Counted from the stretch's first letter, positions 43,825 to 52,886 are shown. The stretch: DNA of 64,000 nucleotides from Streptomyces rubellomurinus (GCF_000961885.1 NZ_JZKH01000025.1:1-64000); one strand, 5' to 3'. A program made the numbers and translations. The notes: generated by a model from the sequence alone, not told the origin.

Positions 43825-46218
43825 TCAGAACGCCAGGGGGAAGGAGCGGGGGCTGGTGCCGGTGGCCCGCGCGTAGGCGTTGGCGACGGCGGCGCAGGCG
43901 GCCGCCACCCCCAACTCGCCCGCGCCGCCGGGCGGTCCGCTCGGCGGCAGCAGGTGGATCTCCACCGCGGGCGGGGTGTCCCGCTGCCGGGCGTACCGGA
44001 AGTCGGCGTAACTTCCCTCCCGTACCGCGCCGTTGTCGATGTGGTTGCCGGCCCGAAGGATCACCGAGATGCCGTCGACCAGGGTGCCGGTCAGCTGGGC
44101 TTCGAGGCCTCGGGGGTCGATCGCCCGGCCGACGTCGACGGCGCACACCGCCCGGGTCACCCGGGGGTCGGCCCGGTCGGTGGCGTCGAGTTCGACGAGG
44201 TAGGCGACCCGGCCGCCGTTCTCCTCGTGGTAGCCGACGCCCTGGGCCTGTCCGGGGGGCATCGGCCGCCCCCAGTTCCCCTTCTGGGCGACGGTGTCGA
44301 GGACGGCCCGGCCGAGCGTGCCGCGCAGCCGGGCGCGGCGGAAGGCGACCTCGTCCTGGCCCGTCCGGCGGGCGAGCTCGTCCATCATGATCTCGTCGGC
44401 GACCCGGACGGTGCCGGAGTAGACGGAGCGCCAGCTGCCGGTGGGCATGTCGAGCGCCACCTCGGCGAGCAGCTGGGTGGGGACGCCGACGTCGTACGGG
44501 TTCTTCTCGGTGAGCAGGAAGAAGCCCTGGGCGAGGCTGAGCCCGGCGAGCGAGAGGTCGAACCCGGCTCCGGTCAGGGCCTCGCCGAGGCCGTGCCCCA
44601 GGTCGGTGCGGACGGTGGCGGCGCGGTGCTCCCAGCTGAGGACCTGGCCGAGCGGGCCGTAGGTGGCCCGGACGCGGTGGTGGCTGGCGGGGCGCATCCG
44701 GCCGTGCCGCATGTCGTCCTCGCGGGTCCACATCAGCTTGACCGGGCGGCCGGCGGCCCGGGAGACCTGGGCGGCCTCCAGCGCGGCGTCGAAGAACAGC
44801 CGGCGGCCGAACGAGCCGCCGCCGCGCACCACGTGGACGGTCACCGCGCCCTGCGGCAGGCCGAGTTCGGCGGCGATCGCCTGCTGGGCGACGATCGGCG
44901 CCTGCGCGGCGAACCACACGTCGGCGCGGCCGGGCCGGACGTCGGCGACCGCCGTCAGCACCTCCATCGGGGCGTGGTTGACGAAGGCGAAGTCGAACTC
45001 GCCGTCCAGGTACGGGGTGAGCAGCGGCGGCAGCAGGAACGGCGGGTGGGCGTCGCGGAGCCGGGCGCGGATGTCGGCGCCGGACAGGTGCGCGACCGGG
45101 CCGGGGTGCCAGGTGGTGCGCAGGGCGTTCCGGGCCTTGAGCGCCTGGTCGAAGGTCTCGGCGAGGACGGCGACGCCGCTCGGGATCCGCACCACGCCCA
45201 GCACCCCGGGCATGGCGCGGGCGGCGGAGGCGTCGAGGCTCGCGAGGGTGCCGTTGATGGTGGTGGGGCGGGCGACGACGGTGGGCACGGCACCGGGGAT
45301 CCGGAGGTCCCCGGTGTACGCGGCGCGGCCGGTGACGATGTCGCGGGCGTCGATCCGGCCGGTCGGCGTGCCGACGACGCGCAGCCGGTCGGGGGGCTTG
45401 GGGGTGGCGGGCACGGCCGGCACGGCCACGGCGGCCGCCGCCGCGGCGAGTCGGCCGAAGCCGACCCGCCGGCCGTCCGGGGCGAGGACGGCGGAGTCGG
45501 CGGTGCGCAGGGTGCCGGCGGGGAGGTTCCAGTGCTGGGCGGCGGCGGTGACCAGCCGGGCACGGGCGGCGGCGGCCGCGGCGCGCACCGGCTCGTACAG
45601 CGAGCGCACCGAGGTGGAGCCGCCGGTCAGTTGGTTGAACAGCAGCTCGGGGCGGCCGTCCGAGAGCGGCACGTCCACGTCGGTGAGCCGGGCGTCCAGC
45701 TCCTCGGCGACCAGCATGGCCATCGCGGTGGTGAGGCCCTGGCCGACCTCCAGCCGGGGCAGGGTCAGCACGGCCCGTCCGGCGGCGGTGACTTCGAGCA
45801 CCAGCAGGTGGGCGGTGGGCAGGCAGGCCAGGGTGATGGCGTCGCCGAGGTCGACGACGTCGGGGATGCCGGGCAGGCCGAGCAGTTGCGGGGGCGCGGT
45901 GGCGGCGGCCGCGGTGCGGGCGGCGGTGTTCCGGACGGCGGCGGGTGCGCTCGCGGGCGCGGCGGCGTCGAGGCCGATCCGGGCGGCGACGGTGAGGGTC
46001 GGCGCGGCCAGCAGGTAGGTGAGGAAGCGGCGGCGGCCGGTCGTGGGGGCCTCGCCCGGCCGGCCGCCCTCGTCCGAGGGGGCGATGTCCGAGGGGGCGA
46101 TGGAGGTGCAGATGGGAGGGGCCCTTCGCGCGGGTGGCGGCGCCGGCTCGGGCGGGCGCGCGGGCGGGTGTGCGGGCGGCGCCGGCCCCGGTGCCGGATC
46201 GCGAACGCCGTCGAGCAT
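43825..46218 (-). CDS. Molybdopterin-binding large subunit, xanthine dehydrogenase family (IorB-type), Tat signal
   Basis: 797 residues. A Pro-rich N-terminus precedes TGRRRFLTYLLAAPTLTVAA (~60-80), a twin-arginine signal. The body has aldehyde-oxidase/xanthine-dehydrogenase blocks: VVDLGDAITL, LPRLEVGQGLTTAMAMLVAEEL, VHVVRGGGSFGRRLFFD and GELGVAAACAAVANA, typical of IorB/isoquinoline-1-oxidoreductase-like enzymes. It forms a Mo-containing hydroxylase with the downstream [2Fe-2S] subunit; the substrate is unknown. No FAD subunit is encoded. The 46218 ATG leaves an unusually long n-region; the next ATG lies inside the mature domain, so a non-ATG start nearer the Tat motif is possible. Confidence 0.85.
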   Translation of the reverse strand: MLDGVRDPAPGPAPPAHPPARPPEPAPPPARRAPPICTSIAPSDIAPSDEGGRPGEAPTTGRRRFLTYLLAAPTLTVAARIGLDAAAPASAPAAVRNTAARTAAAATAPPQLLGLPGIPDVVDLGDAITLACLPTAHLLVLEVTAAGRAVLTLPRLEVGQGLTTAMAMLVAEELDARLTDVDVPLSDGRPELLFNQLTGGSTSVRSLYEPVRAAAAAARARLVTAAAQHWNLPAGTLRTADSAVLAPDGRRVGFGRLAAAAAAVAVPAVPATPKPPDRLRVVGTPTGRIDARDIVTGRAAYTGDLRIPGAVPTVVARPTTINGTLASLDASAARAMPGVLGVVRIPSGVAVLAETFDQALKARNALRTTWHPGPVAHLSGADIRARLRDAHPPFLLPPLLTPYLDGEFDFAFVNHAPMEVLTAVADVRPGRADVWFAAQAPIVAQQAIAAELGLPQGAVTVHVVRGGGSFGRRLFFDAALEAAQVSRAAGRPVKLMWTREDDMRHGRMRPASHHRVRATYGPLGQVLSWEHRAATVRTDLGHGLGEALTGAGFDLSLAGLSLAQGFFLLTEKNPYDVGVPTQLLAEVALDMPTGSWRSVYSGTVRVADEIMMDELARRTGQDEVAFRRARLRGTLGRAVLDTVAQKGNWGRPMPPGQAQGVGYHEENGGRVAYLVELDATDRADPRVTRAVCAVDVGRAIDPRGLEAQLTGTLVDGISVILRAGNHIDNGAVREGSYADFRYARQRDTPPAVEIHLLPPSGPPGGAGELGVAAACAAVANAYARATGTSPRSFPLAF

Positions 46219-46674
46219 AGGGCACTACTGACGGGTCACCACGGGCTCCGGCGGCCCTCCGCAAGGGGCGCGGACGGGTGCCTCGCACGCCCCCGGCGGA
46301 CGGTTCGGGGCGGGTACGGACGGCACGTCCGGGGCGCGGGCACGGCCGCGGAAAGCCGGGGCCGCCGCGGCCGGTGCCGGGCGGCGGCGCCCGGCCCGGC
46401 CAACCCGGCGCCGTCGCACGGGAGTTCACCACTCGCCAGGTGGTGCGGCGGACGACCCGCAAGTGGACCAGGAAAATCCAAGATCACTGGACCTGTCGCG
46501 CGGTCCATTCGGGCCCTAGGGTGGGTCCGACGTCGTTGGGGGCCGACGCGAACGGTTGCGCACGCCCGGCCCGCGCGCCGCCCGCCCGTCCGCCCGCTCA
46601 CCCGACCGCTCGCCCGTTTGCCGATCCGCCCGGCGCCTCCCGTCCGGCCGGAGAAGCCGGAGAACAGGAACGAA
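46219..46674. promoter_or_regulatory. 456-bp divergent control region with candidate promoter
   Basis: No gene is supported here. Rightward, CTGTCG (46493-46498), an 18-nt spacer and TAGGGT (46517-46522) form a weak promoter ~150 nt ahead of the MFS gene. A dyad GGACC-N8-GGTCC (46489-46506) overlaps its -35 and may be an operator. Leftward, a TAGTGC element a few bases before 46218 could serve the IorB gene as a leaderless start. Confidence 0.4.
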
Positions 46675-47931
46675 GTGCCGAACCACAGCACCGCCCGGTT
46701 CACCCTGCTGCCGCCCGCCGGACCCCAGCGCACGCTCGCCGCCGCCCAGTTGGCGAGCGCGGTGGGCGACGGCGCCTACTACACCTGCTCCGCGCTCTAC
46801 TTCACCCGCGTCGTCGGCATGTCGGCCACCGCCCTCGGCGCCGGCCTCGCAGTCGGCTGGGCGATCGGCTCGGTCGCGGGCGTCCCGCTCGGCCACCTCG
46901 CCGACCGCCGGGGCCCGCGCCGCACGGCCGTGGCGCTCGCGCTCGGCGCGGCCGCCGTGGTCGGCGCGTTCCTGGTGATCCGCTCCTTCCTGCCGTTCCT
47001 GCTCGCCATCTGCCTGTACGCCACCGCGCAGTCCGGGCTCGGCGCCGCCCGGCAGGCGCTGGTCGCCGGCCTGGTGCCGCGCGCCGAACGCACCGGGCTG
47101 CTCGCCCACCTCCAGTCCACCCTCAACGGCGGCCTGGCGGTCGGCGCCGCCATCGGCGGCATCGCCCTCACCATCGGCACCCGGACCGCCTACCTCGGCG
47201 CCTTCGTCCTCACCGTCCTCGGCCTCCTGGCCGGTGCGCTGCTGCTCCGCCGACTGCCCGAAGTCCCGCCCGCGCAAGCGGAGTCGGGCCCGGGCGCCGG
47301 CCCGCGGCTGGCCGTGCTGCGCGACCGCCGCTACGCCGCCGTCACCGCCGTCAACACCGTGCTGCTGCTGCGGATGCCGCTGCTCAGCCTCATCTTCCCG
47401 CTGTGGATCGCCCAGCGCGCCCCCGGGCTCGGCTGGCTCGGCTCGGCGCTGTTCGTGCTCAACACCGTGGCCGTGCTGCTCTTCCAGGTCCGCGCGGCGA
47501 GCGACGTCACCGGGCTGGACTCGGCGGTGCGGGCCGTCCGCTCGGCCGGCGTGCTGCTGCTCCTGTCCTGCGTGGTCTGCGGACTGTCCGCCCTGGACGT
47601 CCCGGTGTGGGCGATCGGCGCCCTGCTGGTCGCCGGGGCCTCGCTGCAGGTGGTCGGCGAGATGCGGCAGTCGGCCGGCTCCTGGCAGCTCGGCTTCGAC
47701 CTCGCACCGCCGGAGCGCATCGGCCAGTACCAGGGCTTCTTCAACACCGGCGTCGCCGTCGCCCGCACCCTCGGACCGCTGCTCCTCACCACCCTGCTGC
47801 TCGACGGCGGCCTCGCCGGCTGGCTGGCCTTCGGCGGCGTCTTCCTCGCCGCCGGCTACGCGATGGGCCCGATCGCCCGCTGGGCGGCCCGCGACCGCGA
47901 CACCGTGGCGGTCGCCCCGGCCGGGGTGTAG
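46675..47931 (+). CDS. MFS transporter
   Basis: 418 residues with about 12 hydrophobic segments. GHLADRRGPRRTAVALALG (~75-93) is the MFS loop 2-3 motif, and LGAARQALVAGLVPRAER resembles DHA1 drug exporters. A drug or metabolite efflux role is likely; the substrate is unknown. GTG at 46675 with AGGAA 6 nt upstream. Divergent from the molybdoenzyme operon. Confidence 0.88.
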   Translation: MPNHSTARFTLLPPAGPQRTLAAAQLASAVGDGAYYTCSALYFTRVVGMSATALGAGLAVGWAIGSVAGVPLGHLADRRGPRRTAVALALGAAAVVGAFLVIRSFLPFLLAICLYATAQSGLGAARQALVAGLVPRAERTGLLAHLQSTLNGGLAVGAAIGGIALTIGTRTAYLGAFVLTVLGLLAGALLLRRLPEVPPAQAESGPGAGPRLAVLRDRRYAAVTAVNTVLLLRMPLLSLIFPLWIAQRAPGLGWLGSALFVLNTVAVLLFQVRAASDVTGLDSAVRAVRSAGVLLLLSCVVCGLSALDVPVWAIGALLVAGASLQVVGEMRQSAGSWQLGFDLAPPERIGQYQGFFNTGVAVARTLGPLLLTTLLLDGGLAGWLAFGGVFLAAGYAMGPIARWAARDRDTVAVAPAGV

Positions 47932-48009
47932 CGCGGAGTCGACCCGGCCGGCCGCAGAGGTTCGGGCTCGCGGGACGATCGCACGCGCAGCGGCTGGTAT
48001 GACTGGGGG

Positions 48010-48387
48010 ATGCAGGAAGAGACGGCACGCACCGCGATCGACACATTCATCTCCGCGTTCAACGCCTCGGACGACAGCTATGTGACTGCCCTGCTCGCCC
48101 AGGCCCTGACCTCGGACGTGGTCTTCTGGGGGCCGTTGGGCCGCAGCGAGGGAATCGCGGCGGTCGAACGGTTCGTGCTGGACATCCGGCACCACCCGGC
48201 GGGGACCGGCACGATGGCGCGCTGTTCGGCGGTGGACATGCCCGACGAGTGGGCCCGGTACCGGTGGGCCTTCACCACGCCGGACGGCGGCCCCCGCCTG
48301 ACGGGAACGGACGTCGTCCATCTGCGGCGGAACCTCATCGACCAGGTCATCGTCTTCGCGGGGGAGATCGAGCCGTCCGCCTCCTGA
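48010..48387 (+). CDS. SnoaL-like/NTF2-fold protein
   Basis: 125 residues. ARTAIDTFISAFNASDDSYVTALLAQALTSDVVFWGP and VERFVLDIRHH, then antiparallel strands ending DQVIVFAGEIEPS, fit the cone-shaped SnoaL/NTF2 fold. Members include polyketide cyclases and many unassigned proteins; nothing indicates its ligand. ATG at 48010 with a TATGAC element about 10 nt ahead. Confidence 0.83.
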   Translation: MQEETARTAIDTFISAFNASDDSYVTALLAQALTSDVVFWGPLGRSEGIAAVERFVLDIRHHPAGTGTMARCSAVDMPDEWARYRWAFTTPDGGPRLTGTDVVHLRRNLIDQVIVFAGEIEPSAS

Positions 48388-48421
48388 GCCGTGCGGGGCC
48401 GGCACCGGGCCGCCCGCACCT

Positions 48422-48446
48422 GAACATTTCAGGACGAGAAATATTC
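48422..48446. promoter_or_regulatory. AT-rich dyad, candidate operator upstream of the DsbA-family gene
   Basis: GAACATTTC and GAAATATTC form 9-bp arms (one mismatch) around a 7-nt centre. It is one of the few AT-rich spots in the window, ~70 nt ahead of the GTG at 48516. A redox-sensing regulator (Rrf2, MarR or similar) would fit the downstream function, but that is inference. Confidence 0.5.
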
Positions 48447-48515
48447 AGCCCGTCGAGCGTGTTGTGCCCCGAGCCGGCGCGGGAGGTCCGCGCGGGACGG
48501 AAGGAGTGCGGCGCC

Positions 48516-49238
48516 GTGCGTGTCGAAGTGTGGAGTGACATCAACTGCCCGTGGTGCTACATCGGCAAGGCGCGGTTCGAGCGGGCGCTGGAGCGCTTCC
48601 CGCACCGGGGCGAGGTGGAGGTCGTCCACCGCTCCTTCGAGCTGGACCCGCGCGCGCCGCACGAGGCCCGGCCGGTCATCCCGCTGCTCGCCGCCAAGTA
48701 CGGCATGAGCCTGGAGCAGGCCGAGGCCACGGAGGCGCGGATCGCCGAGAACGCGCGCGGGGAGGGCCTGCCGTACGCGGGCGGGCGCGACGCCGCGAAC
48801 TCCTTCGACATGCACCGCCTGCTGCACTTCGCGAAGGAGCACGGCCGGCAGGGCGAGCTGCTGGACGCGCTGTACCGGGCCAACTTCGCCGAGGAGCGTT
48901 CGGCGTTCGAGCCGGGGCGGCTGGTCGAACTGGCCGTCGAGGCGGGGCTGGACGGCGAGGCGGCGGCCGCCGTGCTGGCCGACCCGCAGGCGTACGCGGA
49001 CGCCGTGCGCGAGGACGAGGCGACCGCGAGCGCGATGGGTGCGACCGGCGTGCCGTTCTTCGTCCTCGACCGGCGCCTCGGCGTCTCCGGCGCGCAGCCC
49101 GCGGAGACGTTCGCCCGGGCGCTGGAGCAGGCCTGGGAGACCCGGGTGCCGGTGCCGCTGACCCTGGTCGGAGAGGGCGCGGGCGGTACGGACGGCGCGG
49201 CCTGCGGCCCGGACGGCTGCGAGCTGCCGCAGCGCTGA
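48516..49238 (+). CDS. DsbA-family (FrnE-type) cytosolic dithiol oxidoreductase
   Basis: 240 residues. WSDINCPWCYIGKARFERAL holds the CPWC active site, and TGVPFFVLDRRLGVSGAQP the cis-Pro loop of the thioredoxin fold with the long DsbA helical insertion. There is no signal peptide, as in FrnE-like enzymes linked to polyketide tailoring and oxidative stress. The last residues contain two further cysteines (ACGPDGCELPQR). GTG at 48516 with GGAAGGAG ~11 nt upstream. Confidence 0.92.
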   Translation: MRVEVWSDINCPWCYIGKARFERALERFPHRGEVEVVHRSFELDPRAPHEARPVIPLLAAKYGMSLEQAEATEARIAENARGEGLPYAGGRDAANSFDMHRLLHFAKEHGRQGELLDALYRANFAEERSAFEPGRLVELAVEAGLDGEAAAAVLADPQAYADAVREDEATASAMGATGVPFFVLDRRLGVSGAQPAETFARALEQAWETRVPVPLTLVGEGAGGTDGAACGPDGCELPQR

Positions 49239-49319
49239 CGCCCACGCGGACGGGCGGGGCCCCGGGCCGCGCCGGAAACCCGGTGGCCCGGGCCACCCGC
49301 CCGCTGGCATGCTGGCCGG

Positions 49320-50051
49320 GTGGACCGACCCCAGATCCGGCTCGAATTCGCCCCCGAGCTGCACCTCTTCGTCTCCGCGCCCCGGCGGGCCGGGCGCTCC
49401 GAGCTGCGCACCGACGGCACCTCCACGCTCGGTCACGTCGTGGAGTCGCTGGGCGTGCCGCTGACCGAGGTCGGCGCGCTGCTGGTGGACGGCCGGCCGG
49501 TGCCCGACGCGCACGTCCCGGCGGACGGTGAGGAGATCACGGTCGCGGCCGTCGCCCGGCCGCAACCCGTGGGCGCGGCACCGCGGTTCCTGCTCGACGT
49601 CCACCTCGGCACCCTCGCCCGCCGGCTGCGCCTGCTCGGCATCGACGCCGCCTACGAGAACCCGGACATCGGCGACGCCGCGCTCGCCGCCCGCTCCGCC
49701 GCCGAGCGGCGCGTCATGCTCTCCCGCGACCGCGGCCTGCTGCGCCGCCGCGAACTGTTCGCCGGCGCGTACGTCTACAGCCACCGCCCCGCCGAGCAAC
49801 TGCGCGACGTGCTCTCCCGGTTCGCGCCCCCGCTCGTGCCGTGGAGCCGCTGCACCACCTGCAACGGCACGCTGAGCGCCGTCGCCAAGACCACCGTGCG
49901 CGAGCAGCTGCACGACGGCACCGAGCGCTCCTACGACGCCTTCGCCCAGTGCGGCGACTGCGGGCAGGCCTACTGGCGCGGCGCCCACCACGCCCGACTG
50001 GAGGCGATCGTCACCGACGCCGTACGCGAATTCGGCGGCGCCCCGAGGTAG
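49320..50051 (+). CDS. Mut7-C RNase-domain protein with N-terminal ubiquitin-like domain
   Basis: 243 residues. The first ~80 (EFAPELHLFV...VADGEEITVAAV-like pattern) form the Mut7-C-associated beta-grasp. Residues ~88-235 are Mut7-C: FLLDVHLGTLARRLRLLGIDA and MLSRDRGLLRR carry the PIN-like acidic residues, and CTTCNGTL...CGDCGQAYWRG the zinc ribbon. The family is related to the exonuclease Mut-7; bacterial function is unproven. GTG at 49320, with CATGCT upstream suggesting a leaderless start. Confidence 0.9.
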   Translation: MDRPQIRLEFAPELHLFVSAPRRAGRSELRTDGTSTLGHVVESLGVPLTEVGALLVDGRPVPDAHVPADGEEITVAAVARPQPVGAAPRFLLDVHLGTLARRLRLLGIDAAYENPDIGDAALAARSAAERRVMLSRDRGLLRRRELFAGAYVYSHRPAEQLRDVLSRFAPPLVPWSRCTTCNGTLSAVAKTTVREQLHDGTERSYDAFAQCGDCGQAYWRGAHHARLEAIVTDAVREFGGAPR

Positions 50052-50144
50052 TCGGGGTCCGCCCGGGGCCGGGCGAGCCACCTGATCGGCCACGGCGGCC
50101 CCCGGCCCTCCTTCCCGGAGTTGCCGATCATCGGCTGGGCGGAT

Positions 50145-50960
50145 CTACGGCGCGTGGAGGGCGAGGTCCCAGGCGTGGGTGGTGTAGTGGCCCATCCGGG
50201 TGGGGTGGCGTTCGACCAGGGTGACCGTCAGCCCCTCGGCCGTTCGGTGCAGCGTGCCGGTGAACCGGTGGCCCTGGTCGGCGGGCAGGGGGAGGAGGTC
50301 GGCGAGCGCGGTGTCGTCCAGCTCGCGCCCGACCGCGCGCAGCACCCCCGCGTCCAGCACCAGCAGGGTGCCGTCCGGCAGAACGAGGGGAGCGGGGGCC
50401 TGCGGGTCGGTGAGCAGCGGGCCGCGCTCGATCCGGCCGCCGGGGAGCAGCCGGACCACCCGGGACTCGGTGGGCAGCCGGCGGTCCGTCTCGACCACCC
50501 GCAGGCCGCTGCCGACGACGTAGTGGCCGAAGCTGCGCCAGGAGTCGACGAGGGTGCCGTCCCGGTCGTAGGCCCGGGTGTCGAAGGTGCCGTAGCCCTC
50601 CAGGCCGAGCGCGAAGCGCCCGCCGCCGAGGGCCGCCCCGCGCTCGCCGCGCAGTTCGGCGACGGTGGCGCCGTCCGCGAGGTCCAGCAGCAGGGCGGGG
50701 CCGAGGGTGCCCCAGGCGGTGTACCCGGCGGAGTCGGTGGTGACCAGGACCCGCCCGGAGGAGAGGTGCGCGGCGTTCGGCCGCCCGGGGCAGGGCACCC
50801 GCCAGCGGAGCCGGCCGGTGGTGTCGGTGCAGCTCAGCTCGCCGTCCCGGCCGTGCACCTGGATGCCGTCGCGCCGCGCCAGCGGCCCCTCCGGGCGGCC
50901 CTGCGGCCGCCCGCCGTCCGCGCGGTGGTGGTCCAGCACGGTGACCCGCCAGCTCCCCAT
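50145..50960 (-). CDS. Hypothetical beta-propeller-like protein
   Basis: 271 residues, cytosolic. I do not recognise a named family. The sequence is almost all beta: repeated short blades such as GRLRWRVPCPGRP, GRFALGLEGYGTFDTRAYDRDGTL, and LVLPDGTLLVLDAGVLRAVG, so a WD40- or kelch-like propeller is likely. A Trp-rich end (HYTTHAWDLALHAP) probably closes the ring. Divergent from the pyrophosphatase gene, 108 nt apart. Confidence 0.75.
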   Translation of the reverse strand: MGSWRVTVLDHHRADGGRPQGRPEGPLARRDGIQVHGRDGELSCTDTTGRLRWRVPCPGRPNAAHLSSGRVLVTTDSAGYTAWGTLGPALLLDLADGATVAELRGERGAALGGGRFALGLEGYGTFDTRAYDRDGTLVDSWRSFGHYVVGSGLRVVETDRRLPTESRVVRLLPGGRIERGPLLTDPQAPAPLVLPDGTLLVLDAGVLRAVGRELDDTALADLLPLPADQGHRFTGTLHRTAEGLTVTLVERHPTRMGHYTTHAWDLALHAP

Positions 50961-51068
50961 GGGCGGGGATGGTAGCGGACGGGATTGAACGCGGAGGGGT
51001 GCCGGGTGGCCCGGAACGGCGGACAATCTCCCCAGGAGCCGTCCCCGGGCGCCGAGGAGGAGGCCGCG

Positions 51069-51569
51069 GTGGAGTTCGAGGTGATGATCGAGATCCCGCA
51101 GGGGTCGCGGAACAAGTACGTGATGGACTTCTCGGCGGGCCGCATCCGGCTGGACCGCACCCTGTTCACGGCCACCGCCTACCCGGCCGACTACGGCTAC
51201 GTCGTGGGCACCCTCGGCGGTGACGGCGAGCCGCTGGACGCCCTGGTGCTGGGCGGGGAGCCGGCCGTCCCGGGCTGCGTGCGGACCTGCCGGGCGGTCG
51301 GCGTGTGGGTGATGCGCGACGAGCGCGGCCCGGACCACAAGGTGCTGTGCGTGCCGGCCCGCGACCCGCGCTACCGGGACCTGCGGGACGTCGGGGACCT
51401 GCGCGAGTTCGACCTGCTGGAGATCACCCACTTCTTCCAGGTCTACAAGGACCTTGAGCGCGGCAAGTCGGTCGAGGGCTCGCACTGGGCGGACCGGGAC
51501 GCCGCGTACGCGGAGATCGCGGCGTCCCGGGCCCGCGCGGTCGGCACCCGCTTCGCCGACCCGGCGTAG
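51069..51569 (+). CDS. ppa: Inorganic pyrophosphatase (family I)
   Basis: 166 residues. VMIEIPQGSRNKYVMD, RTLFTATAYPADYGYVVGT and DGEPLDALVLG match family I soluble pyrophosphatases; the last is the Mg-binding D-[GN]-[DE]-P-x-D signature. VPARDPRYRDLRDVGDL and THFFQVYKDLERGKSV complete the fold. It hydrolyses PPi and pulls biosynthetic reactions forward. GTG at 51069, with GAGGAGG ~6 nt upstream, fits the family N-terminus (MEFEV-like). Confidence 0.95.
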   Translation: MEFEVMIEIPQGSRNKYVMDFSAGRIRLDRTLFTATAYPADYGYVVGTLGGDGEPLDALVLGGEPAVPGCVRTCRAVGVWVMRDERGPDHKVLCVPARDPRYRDLRDVGDLREFDLLEITHFFQVYKDLERGKSVEGSHWADRDAAYAEIAASRARAVGTRFADPA

Positions 51570-51605
51570 CGGGAGCCGGAGCAGCGGGATCCGGGGCAGG
51601 GCGGC

Positions 51606-52886
51606 TCAGAGCCGGGCGCTGCCCAGGATCGCCCGGACCTGATCGGCGATGGCGGCCTCGTTGTGCTCGAACTCGGGGCCGGTGAGCAGGGATTGGTCGC
51701 CGGGCAGGCCGGTGAGGACGGGCGTGTGCAGGTGCCCGCCGGGGAGGTCGGGGGCGAGGTCGAGCCGGAGGCGGTTGGAGCGGTAGGCGACCTCGTTGGA
51801 GAGGTAGCCGCCTCCGCCGCCGGCGACGGCGCGGGAGCCCGGGGTGGGGCCGTCCGGGCGGTCGACGGGGTCGGTGGCGCCCTCGGGGATCTCGGTGACG
51901 GGGGTGTTGAGCAGGACGGGGTAGGGCTGCTGGACGGCCGTCATGGCGTCGGTGGGCAGCGTGGTGCGGATGAACTGCGGCCCGTCCGCCAGGCCGGGGG
52001 CGTCCACCGGGTGCTGCTCGGTGCCGCCGGAGAGCGCGCCGCGGTTGTCGGTGGCCGGGTCGGCGGAGCGGGCGCGTCCGGCCCAGGCCTCCAGGGTGAA
52101 CGTGCCGGGGTAGCCCTGGCTGATGCTGGTGATCAGGTCGGCGGCCTGCGGGCCGGACCGCTCCAGGTGCGGGCGGAAGGCGCGTTCCACGATGCCGCCG
52201 TCGAAGTCGGCGTAGCGCACCGGAAGGACGACGGCCCGGACTTCGGCGGTGCTGCCGTCGGCCAGGGTGATGCGCCGGCCGTGCAGTTGCAGGACGGCGG
52301 CGCCGGACGGGTTGCCGCGGCGGGGTTCGGTGTCCAGGCCGAACGGGTCGAAGCCGCTGACGAAGACGTGGCGGACGGCCGGGTCGGTGCCGAAGCCGTC
52401 GTCCAGGCCGCGCGAGGCGTCCTCGAAGCGGGCCCGCAGCGCGGCCCGGTCGATGTCGAACGTCGGCTGCCAGCGGGCGAGTTGGACGGTCATGGCGAGC
52501 CGCGTCCAGTACAGCGGGCGGTCGTCGAGCGCGGGCAGCTCGCCGCCGGGGCGGCGGCCCTGGGCGCGGTCGACGCCCGCCTGCCACAGCGCCCGGCCCC
52601 AGGCGGTGACGATCCGCTCGGCCTGGCGGCCGCCGCGGGCGGCGCACAGGGCGGCGGGGAAGGCGTGCACCAGCCCGTCCAGGCCGGAGCGTTCGGTGAA
52701 GGCGGCGGTGCGGCCGTCCTGCAGCCGGGCCTGTTCGGCGTCGGTCGGCGCGGTGTCGGCGACCGCACAGCGGGCGGGGACGCGGGTGGAGGCGGGGGCG
52801 GCCTGGGCGACCGCCGGGGCGAGGAGGGCGGCGAGCGTGCCGGTGAGGGCGGCGGCCAGTCCGGCGGCGCGGCGAAGGCGTGTCAT
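51606..52886 (-). CDS. Secreted pyroglutamyl-peptidase-like protein with Cys-to-Ser substitution
   Basis: 426 residues, about twice the usual pyrrolidone-carboxyl peptidase (C15). A signal peptide (AAALTGTLAALLAPAVAQAAP) and ~140 extra N-terminal residues precede VFVSGFDPFGLDTEP...GNPSGAAVLQL, the C15 opening motif. LEAWAGRARSADPATDNRGAL matches the catalytic Glu block. The expected GTYLCN nucleophile segment reads GGYLSNEVAYRSN, with Ser for Cys, and GGHLHTPVL keeps the His. So a C15 fold is likely but cysteine peptidase activity is doubtful. ATG at 52886, divergent from the P450 gene. Confidence 0.8.
   Translation of the reverse strand: MTRLRRAAGLAAALTGTLAALLAPAVAQAAPASTRVPARCAVADTAPTDAEQARLQDGRTAAFTERSGLDGLVHAFPAALCAARGGRQAERIVTAWGRALWQAGVDRAQGRRPGGELPALDDRPLYWTRLAMTVQLARWQPTFDIDRAALRARFEDASRGLDDGFGTDPAVRHVFVSGFDPFGLDTEPRRGNPSGAAVLQLHGRRITLADGSTAEVRAVVLPVRYADFDGGIVERAFRPHLERSGPQAADLITSISQGYPGTFTLEAWAGRARSADPATDNRGALSGGTEQHPVDAPGLADGPQFIRTTLPTDAMTAVQQPYPVLLNTPVTEIPEGATDPVDRPDGPTPGSRAVAGGGGGYLSNEVAYRSNRLRLDLAPDLPGGHLHTPVLTGLPGDQSLLTGPEFEHNEAAIADQVRAILGSARL

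Noticed and set aside
43822..46674. Plus-strand frame extending the MFS gene leftward over the molybdoenzyme genes
   Set aside because: The opposite strand encodes a clear IorB-type protein; the MFS protein begins at GTG 46675 with its own ribosome binding site.
50052..50144. A frame reading GHGGPRPSFPELPIIGWADL between the Mut7-C gene and the propeller gene
   Set aside because: It looks protein-like but has no start, is short, and continues only as antisense of the propeller gene; not enough to call a remnant.
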